A stretch of 11,954 bases of DNA from Clostridia bacterium (lineage in GTDB: Bacteria; Bacillota; Clostridia; Christensenellales; DTU072). The notes beneath the pieces are model-generated. The model was not told the DNA's origin. It worked only from the letters and a program-made list of their open reading frames with translations, and did no database searches. This document shows positions 6,576 through 11,954 of this stretch, one piece after another. A program made the translations under genes and the position numbers. Position 1 is the stretch's first letter; each line of letters starts with the position of its first letter. Location: the NCBI GenBank assembly GCA_028703745.1, contig JAQVME010000020.1, forward strand, positions 1 through 11,954, written 5' to 3'.

Positions 6576-7815
6576 TGGTTTCCTTCCTTGTGCATAGCGA
6601 AATATCCACTGCACCGTCAACTATGTCCTCTGCAAAAGCTCTGCAAGTCGGAGCGCCGCAGTTGCCGCAGTCCAACCCTGGGAGCTGTTTCATAATGGCG
6701 TCAATATCACTCATCTTCTTTAGCGCCACCATAAAATCTTCGTCCAATCTCAGCACGTCGTTGGTCTCGGGATTTGTTTCCCATTTGAAATAATCCAGCT
6801 CCTTGCCTACGGACTCAATACTGTTTTTCGACAAGGGCAAGCTCTTATTTAGCTCGCGTATCTTCGAGCGCGCAACAAACGGGTTCTCAATATTCAGCAC
6901 GCCGCCCACGCAACCGCCTATGCAAGCGTTTAGTTCGACGAAATCCATATGGTCAAGCTTGTTGTCCTCAAGCTCCTTGAGTACGTTCATACAGTTCTCG
7001 ATGCCGTCGGCGGCTATATATTTGTCTTTCATAATACCCGCCGCCTCTCCGCCTGAACACGCCCACGCAAAGCCCAGCAATCCGGTGCTTGCAACCTCGG
7101 TGCAATCCTTTATGTTCTTAAGTTCGGGAAGCAATTTGAAATACACCTCCGATGCCGCCAGCACTCCGTCAACTAGGGGTTTTTCTACGCCCAGTCCGCT
7201 TTTGAGCGCGAACACCTTTGCGGGACACGGCGAGATAAAGAACACGCCTATATCCTCGGCTTTCAAACCCGTCTTTTTAATAGCGTTTTCTCTGGCGAGC
7301 TTTGCGACTATATCTACCGGCGCAAGAAGGTTTAGCAAATTCTCCGTAAGGGAATGGTATTTCAATAGAATTAACTGCAAAATTGCCGGACAAGCCGTGC
7401 TGATGACGGGCTTCTTTATGGTGCCCTCTTTCAAAACGCGCCTTGTGGCGTCGCTCGACAGCTCCGCGCCTATGGATACCTCCATAACCTCGTCAAAGCC
7501 TATCCTTTTCAAACCGGCAATAATAAGTCCCAGATTCTCTAAATTGTTGAACTGTCCGAAAAATGAAGGCGCGGGTAGCGCAATCTTGTATTTGTAATTT
7601 TTTATTATATCAAAACTGTCATAAACGGCTTTTTTTGCGTGGTGGTGACATACGCGCACGCATTCGCCGCAACCGATACATTTGTCATAGTAAATTTTTG
7701 CCTTGCCGTCCCTGACACGTATGGCGCCGGTGGGGCATCTTCTCATGCACGCTACACAACCCTTGCATTTGTCTTGATCAAGCGTAACTGTGTGTAGCCT
7801 TTTTTCCTGTGACAT
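6556..7815 (-). CDS. HydS-like [FeFe]-hydrogenase (putative sensory type) with C-terminal Fe-S domain
   Basis: A second H-cluster protein in the locus, 419 residues. It starts with a double ferredoxin (C17, C20, C23, C27; C46, C49, C52, C56). The H-domain follows, with L1 STACPAI (C142), L2 SPCPAK (C197) and L3 ELNACIGGCVGG (C298, C302), so all four H-cluster cysteine ligands are kept. The proton-relay Cys of catalytic enzymes (TSCCP) is Ala141 here, a change known from slow, putatively sensory HydS proteins (HydDB groups C/D). A C-terminal domain has C383, C386, C391 and C408, fitting another [4Fe-4S] cluster. No PAS or kinase domain is fused. ATG 7815 is favoured because AGAAGG lies 8 nt upstream; the GTG at 7821 is within that leader. 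Whether it senses H2 or redox state is inference. Confidence 0.88.
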   Translation of the reverse strand: MSQEKRLHTVTLDQDKCKGCVACMRRCPTGAIRVRDGKAKIYYDKCIGCGECVRVCHHHAKKAVYDSFDIIKNYKYKIALPAPSFFGQFNNLENLGLIIAGLKRIGFDEVMEVSIGAELSSDATRRVLKEGTIKKPVISTACPAILQLILLKYHSLTENLLNLLAPVDIVAKLARENAIKKTGLKAEDIGVFFISPCPAKVFALKSGLGVEKPLVDGVLAASEVYFKLLPELKNIKDCTEVASTGLLGFAWACSGGEAAGIMKDKYIAADGIENCMNVLKELEDNKLDHMDFVELNACIGGCVGGVLNIENPFVARSKIRELNKSLPLSKNSIESVGKELDYFKWETNPETNDVLRLDEDFMVALKKMSDIDAIMKQLPGLDCGNCGAPTCRAFAEDIVDGAVDISLCTRKETNENNNK

Positions 7816-7829
7816 ATTCACCTTCTATC

Positions 7830-8255
7830 TTAAATGTTGATTTTAAGCAGCACTCTTGTACCCTTCGATACCTCCGATTCTATCTTCATTTCGTCAGAAT
7901 ACTTTTTCATGTTGCTGAGTCCCATTCCCGCGCCGAAGCCCAGCATTCTTATTTCTTCGGGCGCCGTGGAATAGCCCTCGCGCATAGCCAGCTCTATGTC
8001 GGCAATGCCCGGACCCTCGTCCTTGAGTTCAATCTCAATCGCCGTAGGCGTTATGTCGACAACGGCGGTGCCGCCTCCGGCATGAATGACCATATTTATT
8101 TCGCCTTCATACATAGCTATTGCTGTGCGGCGAACTGTAGCCGGCGGCAAACCGAGTTTTTTCAGGGTGTTTTTTATGGTTTCGCTGGCGGTACCCGCCG
8201 AAGCGAAGTTCTCCCCGTCTACGGCAAACTCAAAATGCAGTCCGTCACTCTGCAT
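7830..8255 (-). CDS. RsbW-like ATP-binding (anti-sigma regulatory factor type) protein
   Basis: A 141-residue GHKL-fold protein of the RsbW/SpoIIAB serine kinase class. Motifs are the N-box YEGEINMVIHAGGG (49-62, N54), G1 DEGPGI (79-84) and G2 GFGAGMGLSN (106-115). No membrane or sensor segment is present. True RsbW proteins phosphorylate an antagonist and bind a sigma factor; neither partner gene is visible in this window, so a regulatory role within the hydrogenase locus is only suggested by position. ATG 8255 overlaps the preceding gene's stop by 11 bp and fits the family N-terminus. A GTG at 8267 is possible and would add four residues. The HydS-like gene follows after 14 bp. Confidence 0.87.
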   Translation of the reverse strand: MQSDGLHFEFAVDGENFASAGTASETIKNTLKKLGLPPATVRRTAIAMYEGEINMVIHAGGGTAVVDITPTAIEIELKDEGPGIADIELAMREGYSTAPEEIRMLGFGAGMGLSNMKKYSDEMKIESEVSKGTRVLLKINI

Positions 8256-8601
8256 TGATAGTACCACCGTGCAAGCCCATGGAAAACAACAACCCGCAAG
8301 CCGTATACATTCTCAACTTTGATGCCAGCACCACAAGACCTTTCTTTTTTGCCAAAGTAAGCGTTTCGGCATCGGGTTTTTTGCCGCGAACGAAGACTAT
8401 GCACTGCATATCCATCATTTCAGCGGTTCTGACAACCTGGGGGTTGACCAAACCGGTAATAAGCACGGCTTGCTCCTTTACGAAGGCAAGCACGTCGCTC
8501 ATCATATCCGAGGCGCAAGCGGAATAGACTTCCAGCTCCAGCTGGTCTTCTCCGGTCAGCACTTCAGCTTCTGTAGCGTTCATTATGTCTATAATTTTCA
8601 T
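8245..8601 (-). CDS. DRTGG-domain protein 1, first gene of the hydrogenase accessory operon
   Basis: A 118-residue soluble protein matching the DRTGG-domain proteins that open many clostridial [FeFe]-hydrogenase operons. Recognisable stretches are ITGLVNPQVVRTAEMMDM (48-65), IVFVRGKKPD (68-77) and a C-terminal YTACGLLF (99-106). No catalytic motif is visible; ligand binding (nucleotide or phosphate) is suggested for the domain in general. ATG 8601 has AGGAG with an 8-nt spacer and lies about 30 bp behind the promoter at 8630-8658. The gene is divergent from ung. Its 3' end overlaps the RsbW-like gene, so the two are translationally coupled. Confidence 0.85.
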   Translation of the reverse strand: MKIIDIMNATEAEVLTGEDQLELEVYSACASDMMSDVLAFVKEQAVLITGLVNPQVVRTAEMMDMQCIVFVRGKKPDAETLTLAKKKGLVVLASKLRMYTACGLLFSMGLHGGTINAE

Positions 8602-8623
8602 CAGCCCAACTCCTGTATTTCTT

Positions 8624-8638
8624 TGTTATATATTAACA
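8624..8638. promoter_or_regulatory. TGTTA-N5-TAACA inverted repeat over the hydrogenase-operon -10 box
   Basis: TGTTA (8624-8628) and TAACA (8634-8638) form exact inverted arms around five A/T bases and cover the minus-strand -10 hexamer, a typical repressor position. It resembles a Rex operator (arms TGTTA/TAACA, usual spacer 6) but is one base short. Confidence 0.35.
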
Positions 8639-8658
8639 TAAAACACACGTGTATTCAA
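8630..8658 (-). promoter_or_regulatory. Promoter of the hydrogenase accessory operon
   Basis: On the minus strand TTGAAT (8658-8653) and TAATAT (8635-8630) are separated by 17 bp, about 28 bp upstream of the first start codon. The -35 sits in GCTTGAATA, the same 9-mer as in the hydC promoter. The spacer contains the 8-bp palindrome ACACGTGT (8645-8652). Confidence 0.65.
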
Positions 8659-8664
8659 GCGTTA

Positions 8665-8694
8665 TTGACAACAGCCGCCCTTTCGTATTATAAT
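8665..8694 (+). promoter_or_regulatory. Sigma-A promoter of ung
   Basis: Consensus TTGACA (8665-8670) and TATAAT (8689-8694) are spaced by 18 bp, placing the transcript start about 20 bp before the ung start codon. It is back to back with the hydrogenase-operon promoter, whose -35 begins 6 bp away. Confidence 0.85.
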
Positions 8695-8721
8695 TTAGAA
8701 AAACCGTGGACAGGTGAAAAA

Positions 8722-9390
8722 ATGGTAAAACTGGGCAATGACTGGCAGCAAATACTATCCGAAGAATTCGATAAGGAATATTACACAATACTAAGAGGCT
8801 TCTTAAAAAACGAATACGAAAACGGCGCCGTCTTTCCTTCTATGTTCGATATCTTCAACTCGCTGAAATACACATCTTATAACGACGTAAAAGTCGTTAT
8901 AATCGGACAAGACCCCTATCATAGAATAAATCAAGCTCACGGGCTGTGCTTTTCCGTCAAGCCGGGCGTACGCAAGCCGCCCTCTCTTGTAAACATTTTT
9001 AAGGAGCTGGCAACCGACGTCGGCGCTCCTATGCCCGAGAACGGCTGCCTTATTCCGTGGGCAAAGCAGGGGGTGTTATTACTTAACACCATATTGACCG
9101 TGCGCGAGGGCAAGCCTATGTCGCACAAGGGCTACGGCTGGGAGAACTTTACCGATGCCGTGCTGAAAGCTCTCAACCGCCGCGAGAAGCCCATTATATT
9201 CCTATTATGGGGCTCCCCCGCAAAGGCTAAGGGTAGCCTTATTACAAACAAGAGACATTTTATCCTTGAAGCGCCGCATCCGTCTCCGCTTTCCGCGCAC
9301 TACGGCTTTTTCGGTTGCAAGCATTTTTCAAATGTCAACGACCTTCTGAAATCGCTGGGCGCGGCGCCCATTGATTGGCAAATAAAATAA
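8722..9390 (+). CDS. ung: Uracil-DNA glycosylase, family 1
   Basis: Removes uracil from DNA in base-excision repair; cytoplasmic, acting on chromosomal DNA. Its 222 residues match the usual length. Motifs are the water-activating loop GQDPYH (62-67, catalytic D64), LLNTILTV (120-127) and the minor-groove intercalation loop HPSPLSAH (186-193) followed by GFFGCKHF. I chose ATG 8722 because it sits just behind a consensus promoter and gives the family-typical N-terminus; the open frame extends upstream but includes the promoter region. A clear AGGAGG is absent (CAGGTG lies 5 nt upstream). The gene is transcribed alone, and its end is 6 bp from the end of the convergent arsR-type gene. Confidence 0.96.
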   Translation: MVKLGNDWQQILSEEFDKEYYTILRGFLKNEYENGAVFPSMFDIFNSLKYTSYNDVKVVIIGQDPYHRINQAHGLCFSVKPGVRKPPSLVNIFKELATDVGAPMPENGCLIPWAKQGVLLLNTILTVREGKPMSHKGYGWENFTDAVLKALNRREKPIIFLLWGSPAKAKGSLITNKRHFILEAPHPSPLSAHYGFFGCKHFSNVNDLLKSLGAAPIDWQIK

Positions 9391-9396
9391 CTCTTC

Positions 9397-9729
9397 TTAT
9401 TCCAGACTTTTTGTGCCTGACAGCATGACGTCCTCTACGTGACGGTTGCTGATATAATAATACAGCTGCTTGCCGCACCTCTTGTAGGACACGATATTTG
9501 CATCGCGCAAAAGCTTTAGCTGATGCGAAATGGTACTTTGATTCAAATCGAGAGAATCCACAAGCTCATTGACGCACATCTCGCCTACGGCGAGCGCGAT
9601 TATCATTTTTATTCTGGTGATATCCGAGAATATGTAAAAGAAATCGGCTATGCCGCTAAGCACCTTTTGAGCCGGCATATATTCCTTTACTGTCTTTTTG
9701 TAATCCTCATATAAAGTATTTGATTGCAT
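9397..9729 (-). CDS. ArsR/SmtB-family transcriptional repressor
   Basis: A 110-residue winged-helix regulator. The region DITRIKMIIALAVGEMCV (36-53) leads into the HTH NELVDSLDLNQSTISHQLKLL (54-74), then the wing RCGKQLYYYIS (84-94). In the alpha-3 metal-binding segment only one Cys remains (C52, in EMCVNEL, compared with ELCVCDL of arsenic sensors), and the alpha-5 metal motif after NRHVED is cut short, so the inducer could be metal or non-metal. ATG 9729 is preceded by overlapping AGGAGG sequences 9-12 nt upstream. A TTG at 9735, 6 nt from AGGAGG, is an equally possible start and would add two residues. It is divergent from the cysteine-rich small protein gene, its likely target along with itself. 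Confidence 0.9.
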   Translation of the reverse strand: MQSNTLYEDYKKTVKEYMPAQKVLSGIADFFYIFSDITRIKMIIALAVGEMCVNELVDSLDLNQSTISHQLKLLRDANIVSYKRCGKQLYYYISNRHVEDVMLSGTKSLE

Positions 9730-9784
9730 TTTCAAAGCCCTCCTCCTTAATCTTAAGCATTAATTAAATATGTAACAATATTGA

Positions 9785-9799
9785 AATATGTCGCATATT
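9785..9799. promoter_or_regulatory. Inverted repeat AATATG-TCG-CATATT, candidate ArsR operator
   Basis: An exact 6-3-6 inverted repeat lies in the 102-bp gap between the divergent arsR-type and cysteine-rich genes, 32 bp before the latter's start. Next to it is CAATATTG (9776-9783), itself a palindrome. AT-rich interrupted palindromes of this sort are typical ArsR/SmtB sites. I find no convincing -35/-10 pair for either gene here. Confidence 0.45.
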
Positions 9800-9831
9800 G
9801 TAGAATACCAGCTTTTTTTGAAGGAGAATAT

Positions 9832-10029
9832 ATGTGCGGAGATAACGTATTACCAATTCTGCTGCTGCTGCTTGTGTGCGGAGGTCAATGCGGCAACGAC
9901 CCCTGCTCCTCTCAGCTCGGCGTTTCCGACACCAGCACATGCAATAACAACCTTATACTCGCCATGTGTCTTTGCATCCTCGGTCTCGGCGGAGGAGGCT
10001 TCTGTCCGCCGCAATGTCCGGGCATTTAA
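9832..10029 (+). CDS. Cysteine-rich hydrophobic small protein (65 aa), function unknown
   Basis: A short, well-supported gene: AAGGAGA lies 6 nt before ATG 9832 and an intrinsic terminator starts 28 bp after the stop. The protein has nine cysteines in 65 residues (2, 16, 20, 25, 37, 46, 48, 58, 62). Two hydrophobic stretches, around 6-16 (a run of five leucines) and 41-52, surround a polar Asn/Ser/Thr middle; the end is a glycine run and FCPPQCPG. It may be a membrane-associated hairpin or a metal- or disulfide-binding peptide. It resembles small proteins that automatic pipelines in Bacillota call 'chorion class high-cysteine HCB protein 13', a name with no functional meaning; this is from memory. 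No leader-peptide cleavage site is evident. Its position opposite an ArsR regulator suggests control by that protein. Confidence 0.75.
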   Translation: MCGDNVLPILLLLLVCGGQCGNDPCSSQLGVSDTSTCNNNLILAMCLCILGLGGGGFCPPQCPGI

Positions 10030-10057
10030 GACAGCCGACTCTTCGCATATAATAGAA

Positions 10058-10081
10058 AAAACCGCAAATGCTTGCGGTTTT
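10058..10081. terminator. Bidirectional intrinsic terminator
   Basis: AAAACCGCAA (10058-10067), a loop of ATGC and TTGCGGTTTT (10072-10081) form a perfect 10-bp stem flanked by A-run and T-run. It lies between the cysteine-rich gene (+) and the convergent RND gene (-, stop at 10100) and can serve both. Confidence 0.9.
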
Positions 10082-10099
10082 CTGCGTTATCGCGCTTTC

Positions 10100-11338
10100 T
10101 TATTCCTGTTTGCCCTTCTTCTTTGACCTCTTATTGAATCTCAAGGCGCCGGTATCAAGAAAAGCCGGCTTTTTCTCTTTCCTAATTCTGGGCGTCAAGG
10201 AAGATTCTATATCCTTATTTATTTCTTGCATCGCCTTTCCGAGACCTGCCGCCGGCAAAATGCCGCTTAGTATGTTCTCAGAGTTGCCCGACAATACATC
10301 CTCAACTTCAGTAGTCGTTATAAGGTCAATATCCTTGTCCATAAACGCTTTTGTCCTTTCCGTCTGCTTCGCTTTCTTGTTGAGAATGTCAAAAATAATA
10401 GGCACGATGTACAGCGTGAGGAAGGTCGAGTAAGTCAAACCGCCAATTGTGGCTATGGCAAGCGGCCGAAGCATTGCTCCGCCTTCTGAGGTATCGGCGG
10501 CGGTGATTGCCAAAGCAAAAATCGTCGTCAGAGCCGTCATTAAGATCGGGCGCAACCTGTCCATGCCCGTGCGCAGCAGCGCCATTCGTCTCGGAATATT
10601 ACTCTGAATGAGTTGATTGCAATAATCGACAAAGACTATGCCGTTGTTGACGACGACGCCCATTAGTACGACAAGCCCTATCATAGCCATTACGCTCATG
10701 CCGAGATTGGCTATAAACAACGCCATAATACAGCCCGTAAATGCCAAAGGCAAAGTGAACATAATTATGAACGGAGATTTCAGCGATTGGAACTGCGCCA
10801 CCATAACCAGATATATGAGTACGATAGCAAGCGCCAGCACCAGATAAAGCGTGTTGAACACTTCGTCTATATATTTGTTGCCTTGCGAAGCGTCAAGAGT
10901 AACGCCTTCGGGGGCGGTATAATAGCTGTCTAGTATATCGCTAATCTTTTTTGAAATATCGTTCGCTTTGACGCCGGACATAAAAGTTATGCTTACGGTT
11001 TCAACGCGCTTTTTTTCTTCGTGGCTTATAGTATCATAGCCGTCAGAAGTCACCAGCCCTACGGGTATTCTCTCGGCAAGCAGGCTGTCTCTGTACAGGA
11101 TTTCGTTCTCCTCGTCACGCACAAAGCACTCGTCGTCAAGCAGTTTATAGAGCGGCACTACTATGCCGGGCGCCGACGGGTCAAGCATACTTGACGACGT
11201 GATGCCGTAGGTTATGATATCAAATTCCTCAATACGGTCGACTTTATAATATATCTCGGGACCCGCAAGGTTGAAGGAGATCTGGTCGTAAACGACATTT
11301 TTGTCACCATCCTCGCCTATGAGAATATAGCTGAACAC
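10100..11338 (-). CDS. RND-family efflux transporter, C-terminal part only (N-terminally truncated)
   Basis: Encodes the last third to half of an AcrB/HAE-type RND exporter (full proteins are about 1000 residues). A periplasmic-type region (residues 1-150, including HEEKKRVETVSITFMSG at about 106-122) is followed by a cluster of five hydrophobic segments around 170-190, 198-222, 225-252, 266-284 and 290-318, corresponding to TM8-TM12. Recognisable are MVAQFQSLKSPFIIM, PLAFTGCIMAL and the TM10 stretch VVLMGVVVNNGIVFVDY. A polar, Lys/Arg-rich tail of about 90 residues follows. The frame stays open to a stop at 11431, adding about 30 plausible residues (KKGLENIFIAKDGKI) but no start other than GTG 11338, which has no ribosome binding site. 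The rest of the gene is missing, so this is a remnant or the result of a join near 11405-11430. It should be non-functional as it stands. Confidence 0.85.
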   Translation of the reverse strand: MFSYILIGEDGDKNVVYDQISFNLAGPEIYYKVDRIEEFDIITYGITSSSMLDPSAPGIVVPLYKLLDDECFVRDEENEILYRDSLLAERIPVGLVTSDGYDTISHEEKKRVETVSITFMSGVKANDISKKISDILDSYYTAPEGVTLDASQGNKYIDEVFNTLYLVLALAIVLIYLVMVAQFQSLKSPFIIMFTLPLAFTGCIMALFIANLGMSVMAMIGLVVLMGVVVNNGIVFVDYCNQLIQSNIPRRMALLRTGMDRLRPILMTALTTIFALAITAADTSEGGAMLRPLAIATIGGLTYSTFLTLYIVPIIFDILNKKAKQTERTKAFMDKDIDLITTTEVEDVLSGNSENILSGILPAAGLGKAMQEINKDIESSLTPRIRKEKKPAFLDTGALRFNKRSKKKGKQE

Positions 11339-11683
11339 GCCGTCTTGTCTTGTTACGGGGATTTTGCCGTCTTTTGCAATAAAGATGTTTTCTAAGCCCT
11401 TCTTTATATGGCAAAGATTGCAGAATTTTTATAACAATTATTGTAGCTAAAGCATAAGTACCTTTCAGACATAACTACGCTGCTATAGTAGTAATAGGTA
11501 GCAATAATATTGGCAGCAAGGTACATCACTGCAGCGTTATTAATTTTGATAAGCACTTGCTTAATTCTCCTATATATGAACCTCGGGGCCCCCCCGGGGT
11601 TCCTTTTCGTCTATCTATCGGCCTGATTTCCAGGCGAAAATCCTAACCCCGCAAAGTACCAAGCATAAATATGGAAAGCAACC
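11339..11683. other. 345-bp stretch without a convincing gene
   Basis: The left 90 bp continue the RND reading frame to a stop at 11431-11429. From about 11431 to 11580 the DNA is AT-rich. It contains a weak minus-strand frame of 50 codons (GTG 11556 to TAA 11404) with AGGAG 10 nt upstream, rich in Tyr, Ala and Asn and unlike any family I know. A GC-rich hairpin lies at 11578-11602. I see no RNA gene or insertion-sequence end. Confidence 0.5.
11578..11602 (+). terminator. GC-rich hairpin, possible intrinsic terminator
   Basis: An 11-bp stem (one T-G wobble) of GAACCTCGGGG and CCCCGGGGTTC closes a CCC loop; CCTTTT follows on the plus strand. It lies about 80 bp downstream of the histidine kinase stop on the minus strand, where the trailing bases are UUCAUAUAUA rather than a U-run. 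It could end transcription in either direction, but no plus-strand gene precedes it here. Confidence 0.55.
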
Positions 11684-11954
11684 TTAGCATAGCAACTCTG
11701 CTGCGCAGGGCAGCGTAAAATAAAATGTTGTGCCCTGCCCTACACTACTCTCAACCCACATCTGTCCCTTATGGGCCTCTACATAACTCCGGGCAATGGC
11801 CAGGCCCAGGCCCGTCCCACCAGACTTGCGGTTGCGACTTTCGTCAATCCGGAAAAAACGTTCAAATATATTAGGCAAATCTTTGTCACTTATCCCCGAC
11901 CCATTATCGGCAATGGAAAAAGCGATACGGTTTTCCTGGCGCTTTATGGTAAGT
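11684..11954 (-). CDS. Sensor histidine kinase, C-terminal ATPase domain (partial, cut by right edge)
   Basis: The last 89 or so residues of a two-component sensor kinase. The frame is open from the window edge to TAA at 11684. Visible motifs are the G1 box ADNGSGISD, the F-box LPNIFERFFRID and the G2 box GGTGLGLAIARSYVEAHKG, ending in GQGTTFYFTLP and a short tail. The pattern fits PhoR/WalK-like kinases. The sensor, membrane and dimerisation parts lie beyond the window. An internal TTG at 11878 is not the true start. Codon use (GCC, CGG, GGC favoured) and the AT-rich DNA downstream differ from the genes to the left. Confidence 0.9.
   Translation of the reverse strand, partial: LTIKRQENRIAFSIADNGSGISDKDLPNIFERFFRIDESRNRKSGGTGLGLAIARSYVEAHKGQMWVESSVGQGTTFYFTLPCAAELLC

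Noticed and set aside
6803..7597. Plus-strand open frame (264 codons) opposite the HydS-like gene
   Set aside because: Antisense shadow of a conserved Fe-S protein; Ser/Pro-rich translation typical of the reverse complement of a real gene.
8645..8652. ACACGTGT palindrome in the hydrogenase-operon promoter spacer
   Set aside because: Eight bases is short and I know of no matching regulator; kept only as a note in the promoter entry.
8470..8721. Upstream in-frame extension of ung
   Set aside because: It runs through the ung promoter and overlaps the divergent DRTGG gene; the family N-terminus begins at 8722.
11404..11556. 50-codon minus-strand frame (GTG start, AGGAG 10 nt upstream)
   Set aside because: Tyr/Asn-rich sequence without any recognised family, in AT-rich DNA at a suspected junction; too weak to call a gene.
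1..11954. CRISPR arrays, tRNA or rRNA genes, insertion sequences, toxin-antitoxin pairs
   Set aside because: I looked for regularly spaced repeats, tRNA-like cloverleaf segments, transposase motifs and paired small genes and found none.

Overview
The window looks like part of the chromosome of an anaerobic, fermentative Bacillota (Clostridia-like) bacterium, probably uncultured. The evidence is strong AGGAGG-type ribosome binding sites, mixed ATA/ATT/ATC isoleucine use at moderate GC, a trimeric NADH-linked [FeFe]-hydrogenase locus of the kind found in Clostridia and Thermotogae, and a clostridial-style RND transporter.

Layout. Positions 1-8601 are one minus-strand block, read from right to left. 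It begins with accessory or regulatory genes: DRTGG protein 1, an RsbW-like ATPase, a HydS-like H-cluster protein, DRTGG protein 2 and a PHP-domain protein. Next is nadE (NAD+ synthetase), coupled to the PHP gene by an ATGA overlap. A 171-bp gap with its own promoter follows, then the catalytic genes: hydC (NuoE-like), a GHKL ATPase, a small thioredoxin-like ferredoxin, hydB (NuoF-like) and hydA, which runs off the left edge. Divergent from this block is ung (uracil-DNA glycosylase, +) with a near-perfect sigma-A promoter. It converges on an ArsR-family repressor gene (-). Divergent from that is a 65-residue, nine-cysteine hydrophobic protein (+), closed by a clear terminator. The last part is the C-terminal third to half of an RND efflux pump (-), an AT-rich 345-bp stretch without a convincing gene, and the C-terminal ATPase part of a sensor histidine kinase (-) cut by the right edge.

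How the genes work together. HydA, HydB and HydC should form a cytoplasmic NADH/ferredoxin-linked hydrogenase; related enzymes bifurcate electrons. The upstream genes look like a sensing or signalling set: an H-cluster protein lacking the catalytic proton-relay cysteine, GHKL ATPases and DRTGG proteins. Placing the NAD+ synthetase in this series links NAD supply to the NAD-dependent hydrogenase. Both hydrogenase promoters share the 9-mer GCTTGAATA and carry TGTTA/TAACA inverted repeats at the core promoter, which suggests common control, perhaps by a Rex-like redox repressor.

Caution. Base composition and codon use change abruptly inside hydA (about positions 440-490), and the RND gene breaks off near 11405-11430 next to DNA of a different character. 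Either end may be a recombination point or an assembly chimera.
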